Below, piece after piece: positions 5,874 to 13,374 of a DNA stretch of 18,399 nt; position 1 is the first letter of the stretch, and each line of letters opens with the position of its first letter. Source of the stretch: Chitinophagaceae bacterium. Its GTDB lineage: Bacteria; Bacteroidota; Bacteroidia; Chitinophagales; Chitinophagaceae. Both the position numbers and the translations under genes were made by a program. Location: positions 1 to 18,399 of the forward strand of contig CANHSD010000025.1 in NCBI GenBank assembly GCA_947463105.1. Reading direction: 5' to 3'. Under the pieces are notes generated by a model. It saw nothing but the letters and a program-made list of their open reading frames with translations. It did no database searches and had not been told where the DNA came from.

Positions 5874-8312
5874 ATGAAATATTTTATTTTTCTTGTTTTC
5901 CTCTTGATGAATACTGCACTTGTTTACGTGCTTGGCACCCGATCAGTGCTTCCATTGCCGCTTGGAAGTTTTTTAAGTGTTCAGGAAGGCGTCTGGCAGA
6001 ATGCAGAACCTGTTGATGAGGATTTTAACGCATCACTGCGTTTTGATTCGCTTAAAGGTAAAGTTGATGTATTCCTGGATGATCGTCTGGTGCCACATGT
6101 TTTTGCAGAGCAAGAAAATGATGCCTATTTCGTACAAGGCTATTTGCATGCAAAATTCAGGCTCTGGCAGATGGAATTCCAAACCCATGCAGCAGCAGGA
6201 AGGGTCAGTGAAATTGTTGGTGAAAAAGCCATTAATTTTGATCGCAATCAACGCAGGATGGGCATGGTGTATGCAGCCGAAAACGCTTTGGCAGCCATGG
6301 AAAACGATCCGCAAACCATATCGGCCATTGATGCCTATACTGCCGGTGTCAATTCCTACATCAATTCACTCAAAACCAGTGAGTTGCCAATTGAATATAA
6401 ACTTTTGGGTTATCAGCCTGAAAAATGGAATAACCTGAAATCGGCGCTTTTCACCAAGCAAATGACCCAAACGCTTGCAGGTTATGACAGGGATTTTGAG
6501 TTCACCAATGCCCTGAAGTTGCTTGGTGAAGAGAACTTCAGGATACTTTATCCAAGTCTTCCTGATTCACTATATCCGGTTATTGCAAAAGGTACTGTTT
6601 ACAACAAGCCCCTTGCAGTGCTCAATCCTCCAGCTTCTGCGGATTCTCTTTATTTTAAAAGAACAGATACTATCCAGTTTGTGGAAGATTTCAAACCCAA
6701 TCCATCCAATGGAAGCAACAGTTGGGCAGTATCCGGAAACAAATCCCAAAGTGGTAAGCCTATCCTCAGCAATGATCCACACCTGGGGCTTACTTTACCC
6801 TCCATTTGGTTTGAAATCCAGTTAAAAACGCCCGCATTCAATGCCTATGGAGTTTCTTTTCCAGGCCTGCCTGGTGTTGTCATTGGATTCAATGATAGTA
6901 TATCCTTTGGATTTACCAATGCCGGGCGAGATGTAAAAGACTACTACGAAATTCAATTCCGTGACACGGACAAAAAAGAATACTGGTTTGATAGCTCCTG
7001 GAAACCAACGACCAGGAGACTGGAACAAATCCAGATCAAAAATGCGAGAACAATAGAGGACACTGTTGCATATACTGTATTTGGCCCAGTTATGTACGAT
7101 AAAAGTTTCAAAACAGATCTTACTGAGGAAAAAGCATATGCCCTTAAATGGGTTGCCCATGATACTTCCAATATTCTCAAAATGTGGTTATTGCTCAACC
7201 GCGCAACCAATTACACAGATTATCTGGAAGCAATAGGTCATTTCAATGTACCTGGTCAGAACATGATTTTTGCTTCAAAGTCAGGCGACATTGCCCTTTG
7301 GCAGCAAGGCAATTTTCCATTGCGTTGGAATGACCAGGGTCTTTTTGTAATGCCGGGAACCGATAGCAGTTACATGTGGAAGGGATATATTCCCCATGAA
7401 GAAAATCCTCATGGTTTTAACCCTGTTGAAGGGTACCTCAGCAGTGCCAACCAAAGGGCAGCTGATGCCAGTTACCCATACTTCATGCCAGGAAGCTATG
7501 AAGTATACCGTGCCATTACCATCAACAGGAAGCTGGCTGCTATGAACAACATTACGGCCCAGGATATGCAATTGCTTCAAAACAACAACTATAATGTTTT
7601 TGCTGAAGATGCACGTCCCATTCTGCTCAAATATGCCATCAAAGAGCAGCTGTCTGCAGATGAAAAAAAATACTTTTCATTGGTTGCATCATGGAATCTG
7701 ATGAATGATGCAACGGAAAAGGCTCCAACATGTTTCACCGCATGGTGGGACTCGCTGCATGCAGAAGTTTTCAATGATGACCTTGTTCAGGATAAAATGC
7801 CGCTTGCCAAACCAGAAAAATTTGTTTTGCTGGAAGCCCTGGAAAGGGACAGCAGTTTCAAATTCATTGATAACATCAGTACACTCAATAAAGAAGATCT
7901 TTACCAAATGGTCACTGTTGCACTAAAAAAAGCGTCTAAAAAGTTGGCATCACTAGAGAAAGAAAACAAGCTTGAATGGGGCCAATACAAAAATACCACT
8001 GTTTATCATTTGCTGAAGACCAATGCCATGGCTTTTGGTAGAGAGGGTTTGATGAATGGAGGTGGTAACGGCATCATCAATGCTACACAACATGACCATG
8101 GACCAAGTTGGCGCATGGTGGTGGAAATGACCAGTCCGACGAATGCATACGGTGTCTATCCGGGAGGACAAAGTGGCAATCCTGGCAGTCAATTCTATGA
8201 TAATTTCATTGCTCAATGGGCAAAGGGAGCTTATTATAAGCTTTGGTTCATGGAGTCTGCCGCAGTAGATGGGGCCACGTGCAAATGGAAAATGAGTTTC
8301 GCATCCAAATAA
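5874..8312 (+). CDS. Penicillin acylase family protein (Ntn hydrolase, S45)
   Basis: An 812-residue precursor. Residues 2-22 are a strongly hydrophobic signal or membrane anchor, so the protein should act in the periplasm. Early blocks AYFVQGYLHAKFRLWQMEF and AAGRVSEIVG match the alpha-chain region of the family. The processing site is G280-S281-N-S-W284 followed by AVSG: Ser281 would become the N-terminal nucleophile of the beta chain after self-cleavage. SNDPHLGLTLP follows, and near the end NGIINATQHDHGPSWR (residues 732-747) holds candidate oxyanion/catalytic Asn and Arg residues, then GGQSGNPGSQFYD. These enzymes cleave amide bonds of acylated compounds such as beta-lactams, acyl-homoserine lactones and cyclic lipopeptides; the substrate here cannot be read from sequence. 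All key residues appear intact, so it is probably active. It sits in the same tight gene series as its neighbours (32 bp and 13 bp gaps). Confidence 0.95.
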   Translation: MKYFIFLVFLLMNTALVYVLGTRSVLPLPLGSFLSVQEGVWQNAEPVDEDFNASLRFDSLKGKVDVFLDDRLVPHVFAEQENDAYFVQGYLHAKFRLWQMEFQTHAAAGRVSEIVGEKAINFDRNQRRMGMVYAAENALAAMENDPQTISAIDAYTAGVNSYINSLKTSELPIEYKLLGYQPEKWNNLKSALFTKQMTQTLAGYDRDFEFTNALKLLGEENFRILYPSLPDSLYPVIAKGTVYNKPLAVLNPPASADSLYFKRTDTIQFVEDFKPNPSNGSNSWAVSGNKSQSGKPILSNDPHLGLTLPSIWFEIQLKTPAFNAYGVSFPGLPGVVIGFNDSISFGFTNAGRDVKDYYEIQFRDTDKKEYWFDSSWKPTTRRLEQIQIKNARTIEDTVAYTVFGPVMYDKSFKTDLTEEKAYALKWVAHDTSNILKMWLLLNRATNYTDYLEAIGHFNVPGQNMIFASKSGDIALWQQGNFPLRWNDQGLFVMPGTDSSYMWKGYIPHEENPHGFNPVEGYLSSANQRAADASYPYFMPGSYEVYRAITINRKLAAMNNITAQDMQLLQNNNYNVFAEDARPILLKYAIKEQLSADEKKYFSLVASWNLMNDATEKAPTCFTAWWDSLHAEVFNDDLVQDKMPLAKPEKFVLLEALERDSSFKFIDNISTLNKEDLYQMVTVALKKASKKLASLEKENKLEWGQYKNTTVYHLLKTNAMAFGREGLMNGGGNGIINATQHDHGPSWRMVVEMTSPTNAYGVYPGGQSGNPGSQFYDNFIAQWAKGAYYKLWFMESAAVDGATCKWKMSFASK

Positions 8313-8325
8313 ACAATACTACACC

Positions 8326-8676
8326 ATGAAATTTATTGTATCTGCAATCATTACAGCTGCTTTGGCTTTTGGATTTGGCCTTTACTTTCCTTGGTGGACC
8401 ATTGTTATTGCTGGCATGCTCACAGGCTTTTTGATTCCTCAACATTGGGGATTATCTTTTTTGTCAGCGTTTACCGGTGTATTCTTGCTTTGGGGATTGA
8501 TGGCACTTTTCATCAGTGTTTCTAATGATCATATTCTCGCAAAACGCATATCCATGTTGGTCATCAAGAATAGCTCACCCTATCTGATCATCCTCATAAC
8601 TGCACTGATTGGTGGATTAACATCTGGATTATCCGCCAGTACAGCACGATCTCTGCACAATCTTATCAAGAAATAG
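8326..8676 (+). CDS. Small four-helix integral membrane protein, unknown function
   Basis: A 116-residue, very hydrophobic protein with four predicted membrane segments at roughly residues 3-20, 24-40, 45-66 and 84-104, separated by short loops. The longest soluble loop (about 67-83) contains SNDHILAKRISMLVIKN. The third and fourth helices end in small-residue-rich sequence (GGLTSGLSAST), suggesting helix packing. There is no signal cleavage site or known catalytic motif. I do not recognise a named family, though similar short hypothetical proteins occur in related bacteria as far as I recall. It lies 13 bp after the penicillin-acylase-family gene and 21 bp before the DUF5686 gene, so it is very likely cotranscribed with both. 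Coding is supported by the tight fit in the operon and the coherent hydrophobic pattern. Confidence 0.8.
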   Translation: MKFIVSAIITAALAFGFGLYFPWWTIVIAGMLTGFLIPQHWGLSFLSAFTGVFLLWGLMALFISVSNDHILAKRISMLVIKNSSPYLIILITALIGGLTSGLSASTARSLHNLIKK

Positions 8677-8697
8677 AACCAGACAAGCATAACCTGA

Positions 8698-11175
8698 ATG
8701 AGGAAGAGCAAATATTTATTGGCGTTGATATCATTGTTAATTTTTTGTATCAATACCCATGCTACCAAAATAAATGGACTTGTTATCGATCAGTCAAAGA
8801 ATCCTATAGGCTTTTGTTCTATCACCGTAAAAGAGACCAGACAGACAGTGTTGACCAATGATCAGGGTAAGTTCTTCATATCGTTGCCAAAAGGCAAATT
8901 TCATTTTGTGGTTCAGCATGTTGGTTATGAAACCATAGCGATTGATACATTGGTTGATGGAGATGAAATGCGCTTGACCTTTACAATGAAAAATACAACA
9001 CTTACCCTTGCTGAGGTAAAGGTTAAGTCAGGGGGAGAAGATCCAGCCTATGAAATCATCCGCAATGCAATCAAGCAACGTAAGTTTTATCAAACACAGG
9101 TTGGTGGGTATACCTGTGAGGCGTATCTGAAAGGGCTGATTCGAACGGTCAATTTTCCAGATAATTTCATGGGTCAACCCGTAGATTTTGAAGATGGTGA
9201 CAGTTCAAAAAATAAAATTATTTTCCTCTCAGAATCCATATCTGACATCGCTTTCAGACAACCTGATGATGTAAGGGTAGTAGTCAAGTCGACAAGGGTG
9301 AGTGGTCAAACAAATGGGCTGGGATTGGCTAATCCAATCTTGATTTCCTTTTATGACAACATTGTTTCCTTGCCCAAAACTTTCAATCCCAGGGGGTTTA
9401 TTTCTCCGATTGCAGAAGGTGCACTTGCTTACTATAGGTATAAATACCTTGGTGTTTTTTTTGAAAATGGATACCAGGTGAATAAGATTCAGGTCATTCC
9501 CAAACGGAAATGGGAACCACTGTTTACTGGTTACATCCAGATCATTGAGAACAGCTGGAACATTCATTCAGTTAACCTTTCAATTGATAAGGAGTCTCAG
9601 TTGGAATTTGCAGACAAGATTCGCATTGAACAACAGTACAACCCCATCAACCGAGATACATGGATGATATCCACGCAAACCATATTCCCCGAAGTAAACT
9701 TTCTGGGTTTTGCTGCATCAGGATATTTCTCAACCATTTATTCGAGATATGATATTGATCCTGTGTTTGACAAAAAACAATTTGGAAGAACAGTTTTGAA
9801 ATTTGACTCATTGTCGAATAAGCGGTCTTCCTCTTTTTGGGATGCTTCAAGGCCAATCCCTTTGGTGAAAGAGGAAATCGAAGATTTCAAAAAGAAGGAT
9901 TCACTCGAAAAAAGGAGAGAAGATCCCCGATACCTTGACTCGCTGGATAAAATTCAGAACCGCATCACTGGTTTGGGCGTATTGATCAATGGCCCGCGTT
10001 TCATCAACAGAAACAAGCAATCATCCTTGTCTGTTGACCCCTTGCTCAAATCGCTCAGTTTTAACACTGTTGAAGGGTGGGTATTGCAAGGTTCTGCTTC
10101 TTTTGAAAAAGGATTAAAAGGAAGACGCCAATTTTCTTTCACTCCTGTGTTGCGGTATGGCACCTCAAATCATCAACTCAATGCTTACTTCTCAAGCTCT
10201 TTCAGGTTCGGTAAAAAATTTGTAAACCGTGTGTTCTTTTCAATGGGCAAAAAGGTATTTCAGTTCAACAATGCCAATCCGATTCCTCAAATCATGAATA
10301 CCGTATCAACCCTGTTTGATGGGGCCAATTACATGAAAATATACCAGGCAAATTTTTTGCAAGCAGGTTATTTCAAAACCTTGGGCCATGGGATCGACAT
10401 GGATGCAAACATCCAATATCAAAACCGCAACCCGATGGTCAATGTCGACACATTGCCAATAGGGGGCAACAGAGGTAAATTTAAAAACCTGACCCCAAAT
10501 TACCCCATCGAAGCTGGAACGGCGCCAATGGTTGCCCATCAATCTCTAGTAGCTTCCATCAGGTTCCGGTTCAGGCCAGGTGCCCGGTATGTGGAATTGC
10601 CCGATGGTCAGGTCAATACTTTTTCAAGATCACCTGTTTTCACTTTTCAATATTCCAGGACAATCAGCGGTTTGTTTGACAATGATTCAAGGTTTGGAAA
10701 ATGGAGATTTTCTGTGGTTGGGGATATCAACTTCAAGATTGGTGGAGAATTCAAATATAAAATTCAGTCAGGTGGCTTTCTTCATGCAGCGCGTGTTGAA
10801 TTGCCTGACTACAATCATTTTATCGGTAATCTTACTGGAAAAGCTACTCCCTACGTGGAAAGTTTTCAAGTAGCCCCATTCTATGCCTTTTCCAACAAAG
10901 AAAGATTTTATGGAACATTGCATGCAGAATACAAGCTCAATGGATTAATCACCAATAAGATTCCCATCATCAAAAAACTCAATTTGCGTCTTGTTACAGG
11001 TGCCAACATGATCTTGTTGAAAGACAGGAGTTACCAGGAGTTATTTTTGGGCATTGACAATATCATCAAATTGCTTCGCATTGATTATATAAGAGGACAC
11101 GGACAATCCTTGGGATCAACACATGGATTTAGGCTTGGCATTCGTGGGTTCTCTTCGCTGTTCACAGATAACTGA
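8698..11175 (+). CDS. DUF5686 and carboxypeptidase-regulatory-like domain protein (outer membrane)
   Basis: An 825-residue exported protein. A signal peptide covers about residues 1-22, with cleavage after THA. Residues 24-110 form a carboxypeptidase-D regulatory-like beta-sandwich (KINGLVIDQSKNPIGF ... TNDQGKF ... VQHVGYE), as found at the front of many Bacteroidota outer-membrane receptors. DUF5686 begins with GGEDPAYEIIRNAIKQRKFY at about 112-131 and occupies the rest. The second half is rich in alternating aromatic/polar strands such as FSFTPVLRYG and FTFQYSRTISGLF, consistent with an outer-membrane beta barrel, though the usual terminal aromatic is lacking (it ends SLFTDN). There is no plug domain or TonB box, so it is not a transporter of the TonB class. 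It closes the presumed operon. Function is not established; structural or surface roles are guesses. Confidence 0.9.
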   Translation: MRKSKYLLALISLLIFCINTHATKINGLVIDQSKNPIGFCSITVKETRQTVLTNDQGKFFISLPKGKFHFVVQHVGYETIAIDTLVDGDEMRLTFTMKNTTLTLAEVKVKSGGEDPAYEIIRNAIKQRKFYQTQVGGYTCEAYLKGLIRTVNFPDNFMGQPVDFEDGDSSKNKIIFLSESISDIAFRQPDDVRVVVKSTRVSGQTNGLGLANPILISFYDNIVSLPKTFNPRGFISPIAEGALAYYRYKYLGVFFENGYQVNKIQVIPKRKWEPLFTGYIQIIENSWNIHSVNLSIDKESQLEFADKIRIEQQYNPINRDTWMISTQTIFPEVNFLGFAASGYFSTIYSRYDIDPVFDKKQFGRTVLKFDSLSNKRSSSFWDASRPIPLVKEEIEDFKKKDSLEKRREDPRYLDSLDKIQNRITGLGVLINGPRFINRNKQSSLSVDPLLKSLSFNTVEGWVLQGSASFEKGLKGRRQFSFTPVLRYGTSNHQLNAYFSSSFRFGKKFVNRVFFSMGKKVFQFNNANPIPQIMNTVSTLFDGANYMKIYQANFLQAGYFKTLGHGIDMDANIQYQNRNPMVNVDTLPIGGNRGKFKNLTPNYPIEAGTAPMVAHQSLVASIRFRFRPGARYVELPDGQVNTFSRSPVFTFQYSRTISGLFDNDSRFGKWRFSVVGDINFKIGGEFKYKIQSGGFLHAARVELPDYNHFIGNLTGKATPYVESFQVAPFYAFSNKERFYGTLHAEYKLNGLITNKIPIIKKLNLRLVTGANMILLKDRSYQELFLGIDNIIKLLRIDYIRGHGQSLGSTHGFRLGIRGFSSLFTDN

Positions 11176-11197
11176 TCAAGGCATCAAACCTTTTAAG

Positions 11198-11205
11198 TAT
11201 TTTTG
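11198..11205 (+). promoter_or_regulatory. Candidate -7 element of a trhO promoter
   Basis: TATTTTTG fits the Bacteroidota -7 consensus TAnnTTTG exactly and lies in the 95-bp gap between the DUF5686 gene and trhO, which would give a leader of about 60 nt. No TTG is found 19-21 bp upstream, so the evidence is one box only. The rest of the gap shows only a weak 5-bp hairpin and no clear terminator. Confidence 0.3.
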
Positions 11206-11270
11206 TCCTGTTTCGGATTTTGTTCGGCCTGCAACCGAATTTCCAATAGCTCAAGGAATTAAAATCATTT

Positions 11271-12311
11271 ATGGCAACACTTCACAACAGGGTTTCAAGA
11301 CAAGTCTTGAAGGAAAGGGCACAAAATGACCCTACACCAAAGAATACAGTTTCTTTTTATTGCTATTTTACTATTCCGGATCCTGCAAAAATGAGGGATG
11401 AATGGTACCTCCAACTCAATCAACTGGGTGTTTTTGGACGCATTTATATTGCAGAGGAAGGCATCAACGCACAGATCAATTGTCCTGTAGATCATTTTGA
11501 AGAACTGAAGTCTTTTCTATACAGTTTTCCTGCCTTATATGGCTTGCGGTTGAACAAGGCAGTAGAAGAAAAAGGCAATGCTTTTTATGTACTTGACATC
11601 AAAGTGCGAAAGAAAATTGTAGCTGATGGTATTGATGACCCAGCTTTTTCAATGGAAAATAAAGGACGCTATGTAGACGCTCAGTCATTCAATGAAATGG
11701 TGAAAGACCCAGGCACAATGGTGATTGACATGCGCAATCATTACGAATTTGAAGTGGGAAGGTTCAAGGATGCGATCGAAATACCCAGTGATACATTCAG
11801 GGAGCAGTTGCCCATGGCCTCTGACATGTTTGAGACAGAGAAAGACCGTACAATAATCATGTATTGTACCGGAGGAATTCGATGTGAAAAAGCAAGTGCA
11901 TGGATGCTTCACAAGGGATTTAAAAATGTTTTTCACTTAGAAGGTGGAATTATCAACTATATCAACCAGGTCCGTGATCATGGTTTGGAAAATAATTTCA
12001 TAGGAAAAAATTTCGTTTTCGATGAGCGGCTAGGGGAACGCATCACAGCAGATATCATCTCCCATTGCCATATTTGTGGTAACCCTTGCGATGAACATGT
12101 GAATTGCAATAACAGCAGCTGTCATTTGCTCTTTATTCAGTGTGAAACATGCAAGAGTGCCCTCCGTGGATGTTGCAGTGAGGAATGCTTTGAAATCATT
12201 AAGTTGCCAGAACTGGAACAGAAGGAAGCCAGAAAAGGTATGAACAAAGGAAGAAATATATTCAACAAGTCCAAGCAGCGGATGAACGCAATTTCCAAGG
12301 AAAAAAAATAA
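11271..12311 (+). CDS. trhO: tRNA uridine(34) hydroxylase TrhO (rhodanese domain protein, YceA-like)
   Basis: A 346-residue protein, close to the 350 of E. coli TrhO (YceA), which uses oxygen to hydroxylate uridine 34 in tRNA anticodons, a first step towards 5-methoxy- or carboxymethoxyuridine. The N-terminal domain has the family's FYCYFTIPDP and LGVFGRIYIAEEGINAQ. A rhodanese domain follows (VIDMRNHYEFEVGRF), with the active-site loop C199-T-G-G-I-R-C205-E-K. The C-terminus has a cysteine-rich, probably metal-binding block starting C266-H-I-C269 and ending CCSEEC. The tail is strongly basic, suiting RNA binding. AAGGA lies 13 bp upstream of the ATG as a modest ribosome binding site. The stop codon is 2 bp from that of the convergent purC gene. 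Identification is strong. Confidence 0.95.
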   Translation: MATLHNRVSRQVLKERAQNDPTPKNTVSFYCYFTIPDPAKMRDEWYLQLNQLGVFGRIYIAEEGINAQINCPVDHFEELKSFLYSFPALYGLRLNKAVEEKGNAFYVLDIKVRKKIVADGIDDPAFSMENKGRYVDAQSFNEMVKDPGTMVIDMRNHYEFEVGRFKDAIEIPSDTFREQLPMASDMFETEKDRTIIMYCTGGIRCEKASAWMLHKGFKNVFHLEGGIINYINQVRDHGLENNFIGKNFVFDERLGERITADIISHCHICGNPCDEHVNCNNSSCHLLFIQCETCKSALRGCCSEECFEIIKLPELEQKEARKGMNKGRNIFNKSKQRMNAISKEKK

Positions 12312-12313
12312 CC

Positions 12314-13237
12314 TTAAGGCAGAGCATTCAATGCAGCGACAACTTTCTCATATGTTTCATGATCAGCGATCTCAGCAGGAGTGAAGGGCTCGCCAATTAG
12401 TTTTTCATACAATTCAATGTACCTTCCTGAGATGGTTGAAATCCATTCATCAGACATTTCAGGTACAGTTTGTCCTTCTTTCCCCATAAATCCATTGGCC
12501 ATTAACCATTCTCTTACAAACTCCTTGCTTAATTGAAGCTGCCTTTCCCCCATGGATTGTCGTTCCTCAAATCCTTCGGCAAAAAAATACCTCGATGAAT
12601 CAGGCGTATGTATTTCATCCATCAACACTATTTGATCACCAAGTTTTCCAAATTCATACTTGGTATCTGCCAGGATAAGCCCTTGTTTTGCAGCAATTGA
12701 CTTACCTCTTTCAAACAAAGAGAAAGTATACTTTTTAAGTACTTCCCATTCTTCTTTTGTAGCCAGCCCCTGTGTAATAATTTCTTCTTCGCTGATGTCC
12801 TCATCATGGCCTGCAGCAGCTTTTGTTGAAGGCGTAATTAAAGGAGTTGGGAAAAAGTCATTTTCCTTGAGTCCATCGGGCATTGCCTGACCACAAATTA
12901 TTCTGCCTGTCTGGTAGGTTCTCCAGGCATGACCAACAAGGTTACCCCTGACCACCATTTCTATTTTAAAAGGGGTGCAAAGATGACCAATCGATACATT
13001 GGGGGCTGGTACATCCATGAGCCAATTGGAGCAAATATCTTTGGTATTACTTAACATATATGCTGCTATTTGATTCAAAACCTGTCCTTTATAGGGGATG
13101 GGTCTTGGTAAAATAACATCAAAAGCGGATATCCTGTTGCTGGCCACCATGACCAAATATTTGTTGCGTATGGTGTATACATCCCTCACTTTACCAGAGT
13201 AAAAAGTAGTTTGGGAAGGAAAGTTAAATTGGTTCAT
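12314..13237 (-). CDS. purC: Phosphoribosylaminoimidazole-succinocarboxamide synthase (SAICAR synthetase)
   Basis: Joins CAIR and aspartate using ATP to give SAICAR in de novo purine synthesis. It has 307 residues, the longer form seen in yeast Ade1 and many Bacteroidota, against about 240 in E. coli. Motifs: YSGKVRDVYTI at 13-23 with ASNRISAFDVILPRPIPYKG at 32-51 (nucleotide-binding lobe), MVVRGNLVGHAW at 94-105, LADTKYEFG at 189-197 and DEIHTPDSSRY at 207-217, all hallmark SAICAR-synthetase blocks. An in-frame TAA four codons upstream fixes the ATG at 13237 as the earliest possible start. It is transcribed divergently from the TonB-dependent receptor and convergently with trhO, and stands alone without other pur genes. 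A promoter-like pair of boxes lies immediately upstream. Confidence 0.97.
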   Translation of the reverse strand: MNQFNFPSQTTFYSGKVRDVYTIRNKYLVMVASNRISAFDVILPRPIPYKGQVLNQIAAYMLSNTKDICSNWLMDVPAPNVSIGHLCTPFKIEMVVRGNLVGHAWRTYQTGRIICGQAMPDGLKENDFFPTPLITPSTKAAAGHDEDISEEEIITQGLATKEEWEVLKKYTFSLFERGKSIAAKQGLILADTKYEFGKLGDQIVLMDEIHTPDSSRYFFAEGFEERQSMGERQLQLSKEFVREWLMANGFMGKEGQTVPEMSDEWISTISGRYIELYEKLIGEPFTPAEIADHETYEKVVAALNALP

Positions 13238-13241
13238 GGCA

Positions 13242-13272
13242 CTAAATTAGATTCAGTGGCTGAAACTTCCAA
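13242..13272 (-). promoter_or_regulatory. Candidate purC promoter with almost no leader
   Basis: On the minus strand TTG (13272-13270) is followed by exactly 20 bp and then TAATTTAG (13249-13242), which matches five of the six fixed bases of the -7 consensus TAnnTTTG. The spacing is ideal for the phylum. Transcription would start close to 13238, placing the purC ATG at or near the first base of the mRNA, so the message could be leaderless. This is inference from two short boxes. Confidence 0.4.
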
Positions 13273-13315
13273 CTTTAAACAGGATGAACATTAGGCTTTT
13301 TTAGTTGTTTCAAAA

Positions 13316-13347
13316 TTTGTTAATGATATTAACAATGCCTATTTTGG
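13316..13347 (+). promoter_or_regulatory. Candidate promoter of the TonB-dependent receptor gene
   Basis: TTTG (13316-13319), a 20-bp spacer and TATTTTGG (13340-13347) resemble the Bacteroidota TTTG-N19/20-TAnnTTTG promoter; the second box has one fixed-base mismatch. The predicted start is near 13353, giving a leader of about 20 nt. That leader holds a second small palindrome, TTTGATCAAA (13355-13364). No Shine-Dalgarno sequence is seen before the ATG at 13375. Confidence 0.45.
13317..13335. promoter_or_regulatory. Perfect 8-3-8 palindrome, candidate operator
   Basis: TTGTTAATGATATTAACAA consists of two perfect 8-base inverted arms (TTGTTAAT / ATTAACAA) around GAT. It overlaps the -33 box and fills the spacer of the candidate receptor promoter, where a bound dimeric regulator would block or guide RNA polymerase. 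It contains TAATGAT, a piece also found in Fur boxes, but is not a good 9-1-9 Fur match. The regulator is unknown. Confidence 0.5.
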
Positions 13348-13374
13348 CCCCAAATTTGATCAAAACTACTGCTT

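Noticed and set aside
11212..11239. Two TTCGG copies, either of which can pair with CCGAA in the trhO leader
   Set aside because: The stems are only 5 bp with no U-tract and no match to a known riboswitch; probably chance.
13317..13335. Palindrome considered as a Fur box
   Set aside because: It shares TAATGAT with Fur boxes but the 8-3-8 symmetry and outer arms do not match the 19-bp Fur consensus; kept as an operator of unknown regulator.
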